The position numbers and the translations under genes were made by a program. Positions 52,161 through 58,932 of a DNA stretch of 58,932 nt are shown piece by piece. The stretch's first letter is position 1. Each line of letters opens with the position of its first letter. A model generated the notes under the pieces. It did no database searches. It saw only the letters and a list, made by a program, of their open reading frames with translations, and was not told where the DNA came from. This DNA is from JAZNQL01 sp045531205 (GTDB lineage: Bacteria; Bacillota; Clostridia; UMGS1883; UMGS1540), in assembly GCA_045531205.1 (NCBI GenBank), contig JAZSDN010000095.1, forward strand, positions 1-58,932, read 5' to 3'.

Positions 52161-53297
52161 ATGAAAAAAATTTGTTCTTTAATCTTATGTTTTTTATTTA
52201 TTTCTTTACCGGTTTCGGCAGAAGAGCCTATTATAAATCTTTCTTCTCCGTCGGTAACTTTGATGGAAGCCGGCAGCGGTAAAATAATTTATCAGAAAAA
52301 TCAGGACCAGAAGCTTCCGCCTGCGTCTGTTACAAAGGTTATGACATTACTGCTTACACTTGAAGCTGTACAAAGCGGTAAAATAAGCATGGATGAAAAG
52401 GTTTTGGTAAGCAAAAATGCTCAAGGAATAGAGGGGACAACCATATTTCTTGAAGCAGGGGAGTTAATAAGTGTAGAAGATATTATAAAGGGAATAAGTA
52501 TAGCATCTGCAAACGATGCATGCATTGCAATAGCAGAGCATATTGCGGGAAGCGAAGGCGAATTTGTTCGTATGATGAACGAAAGAGCTGAAGAGCTTGG
52601 TATGAAAAATACAAACTTTGTAAACCCTAATGGACTTGATAACGAAAATCATTATACTACAGCGTATGATATTGCTCTTATGAGCAGAGAACTTATAAAG
52701 CACGAAGAAATTTTTAAGTTTACAACTATATGGCTTGATTATCTTCGTGACGGAAAAACAGAGCTCGCAAACACTAATAAGCTTTTAAATTACTACAATG
52801 GAATAAACGGGTTGAAAACAGGTTCTACAAGCAAGGCTATGTTTTGCCTGAGTGCTACCGCAAAAAGAGACGGTATGCAGCTTATAGCTGTTGTTATGGC
52901 GGCTCCTACAAGCAACGAAAGATTTTCTGATGCTGCGGCGTTACTTGATTACGGTTTTGCAAATTACAGAGTAAGCAAAATTTCAAATGCTGACGAAGTA
53001 ATCGGATATGTTCCTGTATTAAAAGGAGAAAAAGAAAATGTTGCGGTTGTATGCTGTGAGGAAATGTCTGTTTTAGTAGACAGAGGGAAAGAAAATAAAG
53101 TTACAAGTAAAATAGAGCTTGTTGATAACATCACTGCTCCTGTTAAAAAAGGTGACAGGGCAGGGGTAGTAAAATTTTATCTTGATAAAGAACTTGTGGC
53201 GGAAATTCCGCTTACTGCAAAAGAAGATGTAGGCAAAAAATCTTTTATGGAAGCGGCAAAGGAAATATTTAAAAAATGGTTTTTGGGCGGCAATTAA
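52161..53297 (+). CDS. dacF: D-alanyl-D-alanine carboxypeptidase (DacF-like, penicillin-binding)
   Basis: 378-aa secreted serine peptidase (S11 family) that trims the terminal D-Ala of peptidoglycan stem peptides. A signal peptide (MKKICSLILCFLFISLPVSA) leads into the three active-site motifs: SVTK (SxxK), SAND (SxN type) and KTG in LKTGSTSKA. A C-terminal PBP5-type domain and an amphipathic end (AAKEIFKKWFLGGN) for membrane attachment follow. AAAGGAGAA before the ATG at 52161 decides the start over the ATG at 52155. Its location after spoIIM and xerD matches DacF, which is forespore-expressed in Bacillus. A loose sigma-F-like pair (GTATA at 52114, GGTTAACAT at 52132) is upstream but has non-ideal spacing. 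Confidence 0.9.
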   Translation: MKKICSLILCFLFISLPVSAEEPIINLSSPSVTLMEAGSGKIIYQKNQDQKLPPASVTKVMTLLLTLEAVQSGKISMDEKVLVSKNAQGIEGTTIFLEAGELISVEDIIKGISIASANDACIAIAEHIAGSEGEFVRMMNERAEELGMKNTNFVNPNGLDNENHYTTAYDIALMSRELIKHEEIFKFTTIWLDYLRDGKTELANTNKLLNYYNGINGLKTGSTSKAMFCLSATAKRDGMQLIAVVMAAPTSNERFSDAAALLDYGFANYRVSKISNADEVIGYVPVLKGEKENVAVVCCEEMSVLVDRGKENKVTSKIELVDNITAPVKKGDRAGVVKFYLDKELVAEIPLTAKEDVGKKSFMEAAKEIFKKWFLGGN

Positions 53298-53318
53298 AAA
53301 TCCGCCCTTCTTTTTTTA
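53285..53318 (+). terminator. Intrinsic terminator after dacF
   Basis: GGGCGG (53285-53290) pairs with CCGCCC (53302-53307) around an 11-nt loop, followed by TTCTTTTTTT. The left arm overlaps the last codons of dacF. Confidence 0.72.
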
Positions 53319-53327
53319 AAAATTGTC

Positions 53328-53356
53328 TTTACATAATTTCCAAAATATGCTATACT
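53328..53356 (+). promoter_or_regulatory. Predicted promoter of the 91-aa gene
   Basis: TTTACA (53328-53333), 17 bp, TATACT (53351-53356), ending about 30 bp before the start codon. The spacing is ideal and both boxes are one or two mismatches from consensus. Confidence 0.65.
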
Positions 53357-53387
53357 ACTTATTATATAGAATAGGAGGGATATAGCT

Positions 53388-53663
53388 ATGTCCGAACAGA
53401 AATTTTTAACATATAAAGGAATACCGCTTGTAAGACGTGGTAATATGATTTATTACGGAAACCCTGCAGACAAATATATTATTCTTTTAATTGTAAATGG
53501 TTCAGAAAAACAGGGTGAACTTGAACTGTCTACAGATATAACAATTCAGCTTCAAATGAATGGAGCTAAACAAAAGGTTATAAAGCAGGCTAACCGTGAA
53601 GGTATGTTTGCAGCAATGGATATTGCTGAATACTGGCTTCGCGATGCACTTGAAAACGGCTGA
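53388..53663 (+). CDS. Conserved-looking small protein of unknown function, 91 aa
   Basis: 91-aa soluble protein with a clear AGGAGGGATATAGCT ribosome binding site and its own strong promoter and terminator, so it is a monocistronic gene. The opening MSEQKFLTYKGIPLVRRGN is followed by a beta-strand-like segment (KYIILLIVNGSE), a Thr/Gln-rich central part and a helical end (AAMDIAEYWLRDAL). No motif points to a function. It may be a small conserved Firmicutes housekeeping protein; I cannot name the family. Confidence 0.75.
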   Translation: MSEQKFLTYKGIPLVRRGNMIYYGNPADKYIILLIVNGSEKQGELELSTDITIQLQMNGAKQKVIKQANREGMFAAMDIAEYWLRDALENG

Positions 53664-53683
53664 TAAAATTTTTAATTAAACTT

Positions 53684-53708
53684 GGGTGGCTTTTGCCACC
53701 TTTATCTT
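53684..53708 (+). terminator. Short terminator after the 91-aa gene
   Basis: GGTGGC (53685-53690), loop TTTT, GCCACC (53695-53700), followed by TTTATCTTT. The stem is short but G/C-rich. Confidence 0.55.
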
Positions 53709-53726
53709 TACAGGAGATGATTCAAA

Positions 53727-55178
53727 ATGAATTTAGCAACAAAAGATAATCTTACAATGCTGGTTGACTTTTATGAATTTACAATGGCAAACGGATATCT
53801 CGAAAACGGAGTAGGAAATATGCAGACCTGTTTTGATTTGTTTTTCCGTAGAGTTCCAGATGGAGGCGGATATGCTATTTTTGCAGGCCTTGAGCATTTT
53901 ATTGATTACTTAAACTCTTTGTCTTTTTCGGAAACTGATATTGAGTTTTTAAGAAGTAAAGGGATTTTTTCTGAAAAGTTTTTGGAATATCTTGCCAACT
54001 TCAAGTTTGAATGTGATGTATATTCTGTAAAAGAAGGAACTCCTGTTTTTCCGGGAGAACCATTGGTTGTGGTAAAAGGCCCTGCTATTCAGGCACAACT
54101 TGTTGAAACAATGGCACTTCTTTTAATAAACCACCAGTCTTTAATCGCTACAAAGGCAAACAGAATTGTTAGGGCGGCAGAAGGAAGACCGGTAATGGAA
54201 TTTGGCTCGAGAAGAGCGCAGGGAACAGATGGTGCTATATCGGGTGCTAGAGCGGCATATATTGGTGGCTGTGTAGGTACTGCTTGTACAATTTCAGATA
54301 TAAGAGATAACATACCTGCACTTGGTACTATGGCTCATAGCTGGGTACAACTTTTTGACAGTGAATTTGATGCTTTTGCGGCTTATGCGGATATTTATCC
54401 CGAAAACTGTACTTTACTTATAGACACTTATAATGTTTTAAAATCGGGACTTCCTAACGCAATAAGAGTTCATAAAGAAGTTTTATCTAAAAAAGGATAC
54501 CGACTGGGAGGAGTTAGAATAGACAGCGGTGACATTACTTATCTTACTAAAAAAGTGCGTGCAGAGCTTGACAGAAACGGTATGCCTGACTGTAAAATTG
54601 TTGTTTCAAACTCACTTGATGAATATATTATAAGAGATACTCTTATGCAAGGAGCACAGATAGATTCCTTTGGTGTTGGAGAACGGCTTATAACTTCACG
54701 CTCGGAACCTGTATTTGGCGGGGTTTACAAGCTTGCCGCAGTATGGAATAAAAACGGCGAAATGATTCCTAAAATAAAAATGAGCGAAAATGTAGAAAAA
54801 ATTACTACGCCCGGGTTTAAAAATCTTTACAGACTTTTTGATAAAACAAACGGAAAGGCTATTGCTGACCTTATGACTTTGCGTGATGAGGAAATTGATT
54901 TTGAAAAAGCTTACGAGCTTTTTGACCCTGACCATACATGGAAACGTAAAAAAATAACCGATTATGAAGCAAAACCTTTACTACATAAGATATTTGAAAA
55001 AGGAAAACAAATTTATGATATCCCAAAACTAAAAGATGTTAAAAACTATTGCAAGGAGCAGGTTGATACTCTTTGGGACGAAGTAAAGAGATTTGAAAAT
55101 CCTCACAAATATTACGTTGATATGTCAAAGAATTTATGGAATACAAGAAAAGAAATGCTTGAAAAACATTCTGATTAA
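53727..55178 (+). CDS. pncB: Nicotinate phosphoribosyltransferase
   Basis: 483-aa enzyme that makes nicotinate mononucleotide from nicotinate and PRPP with ATP hydrolysis, the entry to the Preiss-Handler NAD salvage route. N-terminal TMLVDFYEFTMANGYL, EFGSRRAQGTDGAI, the phosphorylated-histidine segment ALGTMAHSWVQLFDSE and GVRIDSGDITYL are family hallmarks. CAGGAGATGATTCAAA precedes the ATG. The ADH gene begins 13 bp after its stop, possibly as part of the same transcript; NAD supply for the dehydrogenase would be a sensible link but is inference. Confidence 0.94.
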   Translation: MNLATKDNLTMLVDFYEFTMANGYLENGVGNMQTCFDLFFRRVPDGGGYAIFAGLEHFIDYLNSLSFSETDIEFLRSKGIFSEKFLEYLANFKFECDVYSVKEGTPVFPGEPLVVVKGPAIQAQLVETMALLLINHQSLIATKANRIVRAAEGRPVMEFGSRRAQGTDGAISGARAAYIGGCVGTACTISDIRDNIPALGTMAHSWVQLFDSEFDAFAAYADIYPENCTLLIDTYNVLKSGLPNAIRVHKEVLSKKGYRLGGVRIDSGDITYLTKKVRAELDRNGMPDCKIVVSNSLDEYIIRDTLMQGAQIDSFGVGERLITSRSEPVFGGVYKLAAVWNKNGEMIPKIKMSENVEKITTPGFKNLYRLFDKTNGKAIADLMTLRDEEIDFEKAYELFDPDHTWKRKKITDYEAKPLLHKIFEKGKQIYDIPKLKDVKNYCKEQVDTLWDEVKRFENPHKYYVDMSKNLWNTRKEMLEKHSD

Positions 55179-55191
55179 AGGAGAAAGCAAA

Positions 55192-56271
55192 ATGAAATTA
55201 TGTATACCTACAAGAGTGTATATGTCTGATAATGCAGTATTCGAAAATGCTGATATTTTTAAATTAGGTAAAAAAGCTCTTATAGTAACAGGAAAAAGTT
55301 CCGGGAAAAAAAGTGGGGCACTTGATGATGTAACAGATGTGCTAAAAAAGGCAGAGATTGAATATGCTGTTTTTGACAAGGTGGAAAACAATCCTACTCC
55401 TGAAAACTGTTATGAAGGCGGAAAAATGGCAAAAAGTGAAAAAGCCGACTTTATAATAGGTATTGGGGGAGGCTCTCCTTTAGATGCGGCAAAGGCAATA
55501 GCAGTTTATGCTACAAATGAAATTGATGTTATGGAAGTTTATGATAACGCACCAAACAAAGCTTTGCCTATTATTGCAATTCCAACAACCGCAGGAACAG
55601 GAAGTGAGGTAACTCCATATTCTGTTCTTACAGTAAATTACGGAAAACAAACTTTAAAAAGAGATGATATTTATCCTTATGCAGCATTTTTGGATGAAAA
55701 ATATACAAGCTCTCTTACTCCTGAAACTGCATTAAATACGGGCTTTGATGCTTTAAGCCACGTCCTTGAAAGTCTGTTTTGTAAAAGCAGCGATGATATA
55801 TCCGAAATGTATGCAAAGGCTGCAATGAAGCATATTTATTTAGGTCTTACACATACAAGAAAAAAAGACCCTGGAAAAGAAGTGCGAAATCACATGCTTT
55901 TGGGCTCTATGCTTGCGGGTGCGGCAATTGCTCATTCTGGCACAACAGTGGTACATCTTTTAGGTTATAATCTTACTTGTTATAAAGACATTCATCACGG
56001 TCTTGCAAACGGATATCTTCTTGTGCCTTTTTTGGAAAAAGCACAGCAATATGCTTTTGAAAAGTGCAGAGAGGTTGCTCCTTTGTTCGGTGGAAGTGAC
56101 AGAATGAACTTTTTGATAGGTGTTTTAAAAAGTCATCTGCCCGAAAAGCTTAATCTTTCGGAAGAAGAAATAGAAAAGTTTACAAAGATTTGTGTAAATA
56201 ATCCTAAAATAAATTCTGCTGTTTTTAATTTAACAGAAGCAGATGTAAGAGAAATGTACGGAGCAATTTAA
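55192..56271 (+). CDS. Iron-containing alcohol dehydrogenase family protein
   Basis: 359-aa group III (Fe-type) dehydrogenase. The NAD(P)-binding GGGSPLDAAKAIA, the TTAGTGSEVTPYSVL segment and the metal ligands are visible: Asp and His in FDALSHVLES, His in HSGTTVVHLLGY and His in KDIHHGLANGYL. The substrate could be an alcohol, aldehyde or 1,3-propanediol-type diol; sequence alone cannot tell. The frame is open from 55093 inside pncB, but AAAGGAGAAAGCAAA marks the ATG at 55192 as the start. Its stop overlaps the next gene (TAATG). Confidence 0.88.
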   Translation: MKLCIPTRVYMSDNAVFENADIFKLGKKALIVTGKSSGKKSGALDDVTDVLKKAEIEYAVFDKVENNPTPENCYEGGKMAKSEKADFIIGIGGGSPLDAAKAIAVYATNEIDVMEVYDNAPNKALPIIAIPTTAGTGSEVTPYSVLTVNYGKQTLKRDDIYPYAAFLDEKYTSSLTPETALNTGFDALSHVLESLFCKSSDDISEMYAKAAMKHIYLGLTHTRKKDPGKEVRNHMLLGSMLAGAAIAHSGTTVVHLLGYNLTCYKDIHHGLANGYLLVPFLEKAQQYAFEKCREVAPLFGGSDRMNFLIGVLKSHLPEKLNLSEEEIEKFTKICVNNPKINSAVFNLTEADVREMYGAI

Positions 56272-56675
56272 TGGAACAATACGCAATTGTAGTTAAAACG
56301 GAAAACAAAAAAGCTCTTGTAAACATAATAAAAAATCCTGACTGCGATAAGGCTTGCAGTGAGTGTAATTTATGCGGTAATAAAGAAATTACTGAATGGG
56401 TTGATAATTCTGTTGGGGCAGAGGTTTCTGAAAAAGTGAAAATAGATATAAAACCGACACCGTTTCTTACTATGTCTTTTACAATATATATTTTACCTAT
56501 TATATTGGTTGTTTTAACATATACTATTGTAAAAAATCTTTTTGGGGAAACTCTGGCAGATTTGTCAAGTATAATAACAGCTATATTATCAATAAGTATA
56601 GTTTCGTTTTTAGGTGGCAGGCTTTTTAAACAGGAAAAATTCAGATATAAAATAACAGAAAGAAATATAAAGTAA
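56271..56675 (+). CDS. RseC/SoxR-reducing-system family membrane protein
   Basis: 134-aa protein of the RseC family. The N-terminal soluble part carries a Cys cluster CDKACSECNLCG (four cysteines, about residues 25-36) typical of these proteins and likely redox or metal-binding. Two transmembrane helices (about 63-85 and 95-115) follow: ILPIILVVLTYTIV and IITAILSISIVSFLGG. In clostridia RseC-like genes often accompany Rnf electron-transport genes; none is visible here. Overlaps the ADH gene by one base, so it is probably coexpressed. Confidence 0.82.
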   Translation: MEQYAIVVKTENKKALVNIIKNPDCDKACSECNLCGNKEITEWVDNSVGAEVSEKVKIDIKPTPFLTMSFTIYILPIILVVLTYTIVKNLFGETLADLSSIITAILSISIVSFLGGRLFKQEKFRYKITERNIK

Positions 56676-56767
56676 AATTAAGCAAATCAAAGAAAAATAA
56701 AGAAAATGCGGTAAAATGATCAAAAAATACAAGTATTTATCATTTTTCGAGAGTTGCTAAAAAAACT

Positions 56768-56773
56768 TATAAT
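56768..56773 (+). promoter_or_regulatory. Predicted -10 box of the groESL promoter
   Basis: A perfect TATAAT lies 18 bp before the CIRCE operator. The -35 at 17-bp spacing (TTTCGA, 56745-56750) is weak. The expected transcription start is just upstream of CIRCE, placing the operator in the 5' leader, as usual for HrcA-controlled operons. Confidence 0.5.
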
Positions 56774-56791
56774 GAGTAATATAAACAAGGG

Positions 56792-56818
56792 TTAGCACTC
56801 GCATGTTAAGAGTGCTAA
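56792..56818. promoter_or_regulatory. CIRCE operator (HrcA binding site)
   Basis: TTAGCACTC, 9-bp spacer GCATGTTAA, GAGTGCTAA: both arms match the CIRCE consensus exactly. HrcA repressor binds this element and releases on heat shock. The hrcA gene is not in this window. Confidence 0.97.
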
Positions 56819-56840
56819 AAAATCATAGGAGGTATTAGTT

Positions 56841-57125
56841 ATGACAATAAAACCATTAGCTGACAGAGTAGTTATAAAAATGCTCGAAAGCGAAGAAACA
56901 ACAAAAAGCGGAATAGTTCTTCCCGGTACAGCAAAAGAAAAACCCCAGATGGCTGAAGTAGTTGCAGTAGGCCCTGGCGGAATTTGTGACGGTAAAGAAA
57001 TTGCTATGGAAGTTAAAGTAGGCGATAAGGTAATTATCAGCAAATATGCAGGTACAGAAGTAAAGCTTGACAATGTTGAATATATTATTTTAAAGCAGAA
57101 TGATATTCTGGCAAAAGTTGACTGA
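56841..57125 (+). CDS. groES: Co-chaperonin GroES
   Basis: 94-aa Hsp10 subunit that caps the GroEL chamber as a heptamer. The opening IKPLADRVVIKMLESEETTKSGIVLPG includes the mobile loop that contacts GroEL. AGGAGGTATTAGTT precedes the ATG. First gene of the groESL operon under the CIRCE element. Confidence 0.98.
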   Translation: MTIKPLADRVVIKMLESEETTKSGIVLPGTAKEKPQMAEVVAVGPGGICDGKEIAMEVKVGDKVIISKYAGTEVKLDNVEYIILKQNDILAKVD

Positions 57126-57146
57126 TTTTTTAGGAGGTAATTTATA

Positions 57147-58775
57147 ATGGCAAAGGATATTTTATTCGGCGAAGAAGCCAGAAAAGCCCTTCAGGCTGGC
57201 GTTGATAAACTTGCAGATACAGTAAAAATCACACTTGGTCCTAAAGGCAGAAATGTAGTTTTAGACAGAAAATTCGGTTCACCCTTAATTACAAATGACG
57301 GTGTTACAATAGCAAAAGAAGTAGAGCTTGAAGATCCTTTTGAAAATATGGGTGCACAGCTTGTAAAAGAAGTTGCAACAAAGACAAATGATGTTGCAGG
57401 TGACGGTACAACAACTGCTACACTTTTAGCTCAGGCTTTTGTAAGAGAAGGATTAAAGAACATAGCTGCAGGCGCTAATCCCATGATTGTGAAAAAGGGT
57501 ATTAAAAAAGCTGTAGATGCAGTTGTTTCATATATAGAATCAACAAGCAAGCCTGTAAGCGGTAAAGAAGATATTGCACGTGTTGCTTCAATTTCTGCAG
57601 CAGACGAAGCAGTAGGTCAGCTTATTGCTGATGCTATGGAAAAGGTAAGCGGAGACGGTGTTATTACTGTTGAAGAATCAAAGACAGCGGAAACCTACAG
57701 CGAAGTTGTTGAAGGTATGCAGTTTGACAGAGGATACATCACACCTTACATGGTAACAGATACAGAAAAAATGGAAGCTGTTTTGGATGATCCCCTTATT
57801 CTTATTACAGATAAGAAAATTTCAAACGTTCAGGATATTTTACCTATGCTTGAACAGATAGTTCAGCAGGGTAAAAAGCTTCTTATAATTGCAGAAGACC
57901 TTGAAGGAGAAGCTTTATCAACTCTTATTGTTAACAAATTAAGAGGAACATTTACCTGCGTTGCAGTTAAAGCTCCCGCATTTGGTGACAGAAGAAAGGC
58001 TATGCTTGAAGATATAGCAATTTTAACAGGTGGTCAGGTAATTTCTGAAGAAGTTGGTCTTGATCTTAAGGATGCTACAATAGCACAGCTTGGTACAGCA
58101 AAACAGGTTAAAGTTCAGAAAGAAAACACAATTATTGTTGATGGTGCAGGTGACTCAAAGGCTATTGCTGACAGAGTGGCACAGATTAAGTCACAGATTG
58201 AAGAAACAAGTTCTGATTTTGACCGCGAAAAGCTTCAGGAAAGACTTGCAAAGCTTTCGGGCGGTGTTGCTGTAATTAAAGTTGGTGCAGCAACAGAAAC
58301 AGAAATGAAAGAACAGAAGCTTCGTGTTGAAGATGCTTTGGCAGCAACAAGAGCAGCCGTTGAAGAAGGTATTATCCCTGGTGGTGGTACTGCATATATC
58401 AATGCTATTGATACTGTTGAAGCTTTGAAAGAAACACTTGAAGGTGACGAAAAGACAGGTGTTACCATAGTATTAAAGGCTCTTGAAGAACCCGTAAGAC
58501 AGATTGCATTCAATGCAGGAATTGAAGGTTCTGTTATAGTTGATAAAATCAGACAAAGCGAAAAAGGTATAGGCTACAATGCTCTTATCAATGAATATGT
58601 TGATATGGTTAAAGCAGGTATTGTTGATCCTACAAAGGTTACACGTTCTGCAATTCAGAACGCTGCAAGCGTAGCATCAATGGTTCTTACAACAGAAACA
58701 ATTGTTGCTGATAAGCCTGAACCTACACCTCCTGCTGCAGCTCCCCAGATGGGCGGCATGGGCGGAATGTACTAA
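57147..58775 (+). CDS. groEL: Chaperonin GroEL
   Basis: 542-aa Hsp60 chaperonin. The nucleotide-binding LGPKGRNVVLD and NDGVTIAKE, catalytic Asp region DVAGDGTTTATLL, hinge glycines and the C-terminal Gly/Met repeat ending GGMGGMY are all present. TAGGAGGTAATTTATA precedes the start. It is complete in the window and transcribed with groES, 21 bp downstream. Confidence 0.98.
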   Translation: MAKDILFGEEARKALQAGVDKLADTVKITLGPKGRNVVLDRKFGSPLITNDGVTIAKEVELEDPFENMGAQLVKEVATKTNDVAGDGTTTATLLAQAFVREGLKNIAAGANPMIVKKGIKKAVDAVVSYIESTSKPVSGKEDIARVASISAADEAVGQLIADAMEKVSGDGVITVEESKTAETYSEVVEGMQFDRGYITPYMVTDTEKMEAVLDDPLILITDKKISNVQDILPMLEQIVQQGKKLLIIAEDLEGEALSTLIVNKLRGTFTCVAVKAPAFGDRRKAMLEDIAILTGGQVISEEVGLDLKDATIAQLGTAKQVKVQKENTIIVDGAGDSKAIADRVAQIKSQIEETSSDFDREKLQERLAKLSGGVAVIKVGAATETEMKEQKLRVEDALAATRAAVEEGIIPGGGTAYINAIDTVEALKETLEGDEKTGVTIVLKALEEPVRQIAFNAGIEGSVIVDKIRQSEKGIGYNALINEYVDMVKAGIVDPTKVTRSAIQNAASVASMVLTTETIVADKPEPTPPAAAPQMGGMGGMY

Positions 58776-58886
58776 TAATAAAAACAAATAAAAAAGGGGA
58801 TGTAAAAAAAGTCCAGACCGCAAAAAACAAAGAAATATAAGAAAAATACTTTGTAAATTTAATTTATAAACAGATAAATTAGGTCG

Positions 58887-58910
58887 AAAAAATCAAAAAA
58901 ATGATTTTTT
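58887..58910 (+). terminator. Weak A/T-only hairpin downstream of groEL
   Basis: AAAAAATCA, 6-nt A loop, TGATTTTTT, ending in C-TTAAAAATTT. It contains almost no G/C pairs and lies about 110 bp after groEL, so its role as terminator is uncertain. The intervening 58776-58886 shows no ORF. Confidence 0.3.
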
Positions 58911-58932
58911 CTTAAAAATTTATGTTTTTTGC

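Noticed and set aside
55093..55191. 33-residue N-terminal extension of the iron-type dehydrogenase inside pncB
   Set aside because: AAAGGAGAAAGC directly precedes the internal ATG, and the extension overlaps the C-terminus of pncB.
1..58932. CRISPR array, toxin-antitoxin pair, prophage or defence system
   Set aside because: No regularly spaced direct repeats, phage structural genes or defence-type gene combinations were seen; the window is almost entirely core genes.

Overview
AT-rich, densely packed chromosomal DNA from a low-GC Gram-positive bacterium, most likely a spore-forming anaerobic member of the Clostridia. This rests on strong AGGAGG-type ribosome binding sites, several TTG starts, the YfmF/YfmH M16 pair, RemA, the PrkC/Stp pair with PASTA repeats, SpoIIM next to a XerD-like gene and a DacF-type carboxypeptidase, an S-layer-homology (SLH) protein, acetate fermentation genes (pta-ackA) and CIRCE-controlled groESL. 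No rRNA, tRNA, CRISPR array or prophage was seen. Apart from the tail of an IS3-like element at the left edge, the window looks like stable core chromosome.

Layout. 1-141: right end of an IS3-family element. 174-4494 (minus): recG, pta and ackA. 4593-10055 (plus, with a minus-strand island of two tiny Cys-rich genes at 5215-5484): rdgB, a UgtP/MGDG-synthase-like glycosyltransferase, the yfmF-yfmH pair and lgt. 10177-16127 (plus): a cell-surface block with a 973-aa SLH protein, an 883-aa secreted protein with three internal repeats, and a 49-aa ORF. 16180-17609 (minus): tadA and a membrane-anchored PP2C-like protein whose metal-binding aspartates are largely changed to asparagine. 17795-19536 (plus): yqhQ and prmC. 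19537-20652 (minus): cca.

20835-40716 is a plus-strand run of closely spaced or overlapping genes: rsfS, leuS, yicC, remA, gmk, rpoZ, coaBC, priA, def, fmt, rsmB, rlmN, stp, prkC, rsgA, rpe, thiN, an unrecognised 478-aa protein and an acyl-CoA synthetase-like enzyme. It joins translation, ribosome maturation, nucleotide and cofactor supply, and Ser/Thr phospho-signalling. metA (minus) follows. 41809-48556 holds recJ, rel, an MBL-fold hydrolase, a nucleoside-kinase-like protein and radA. 48631-53297 holds an aspB-like aminotransferase, proC, spoIIM, a xerD-like gene and dacF. The right end has a small unknown protein, pncB, an iron-type alcohol dehydrogenase, an RseC-like protein and groES-groEL behind a perfect CIRCE operator.

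Most of the window is housekeeping. The parts that deserve a second look are the asparagine-substituted PP2C-like membrane protein, the xerD-like gene in the spoIIM locus that has lost several catalytic residues, the repeat-protein/micro-ORF surface cassette, the tandem Cys-rich micro-proteins, the unknown 478-aa protein, and two compact promoter arrangements (a palindromic divergent promoter at recG/rdgB and a probably leaderless cca). Several starts were moved from the longest open frame to the codon that fits the ribosome binding site. No complete new multi-gene system was identified.
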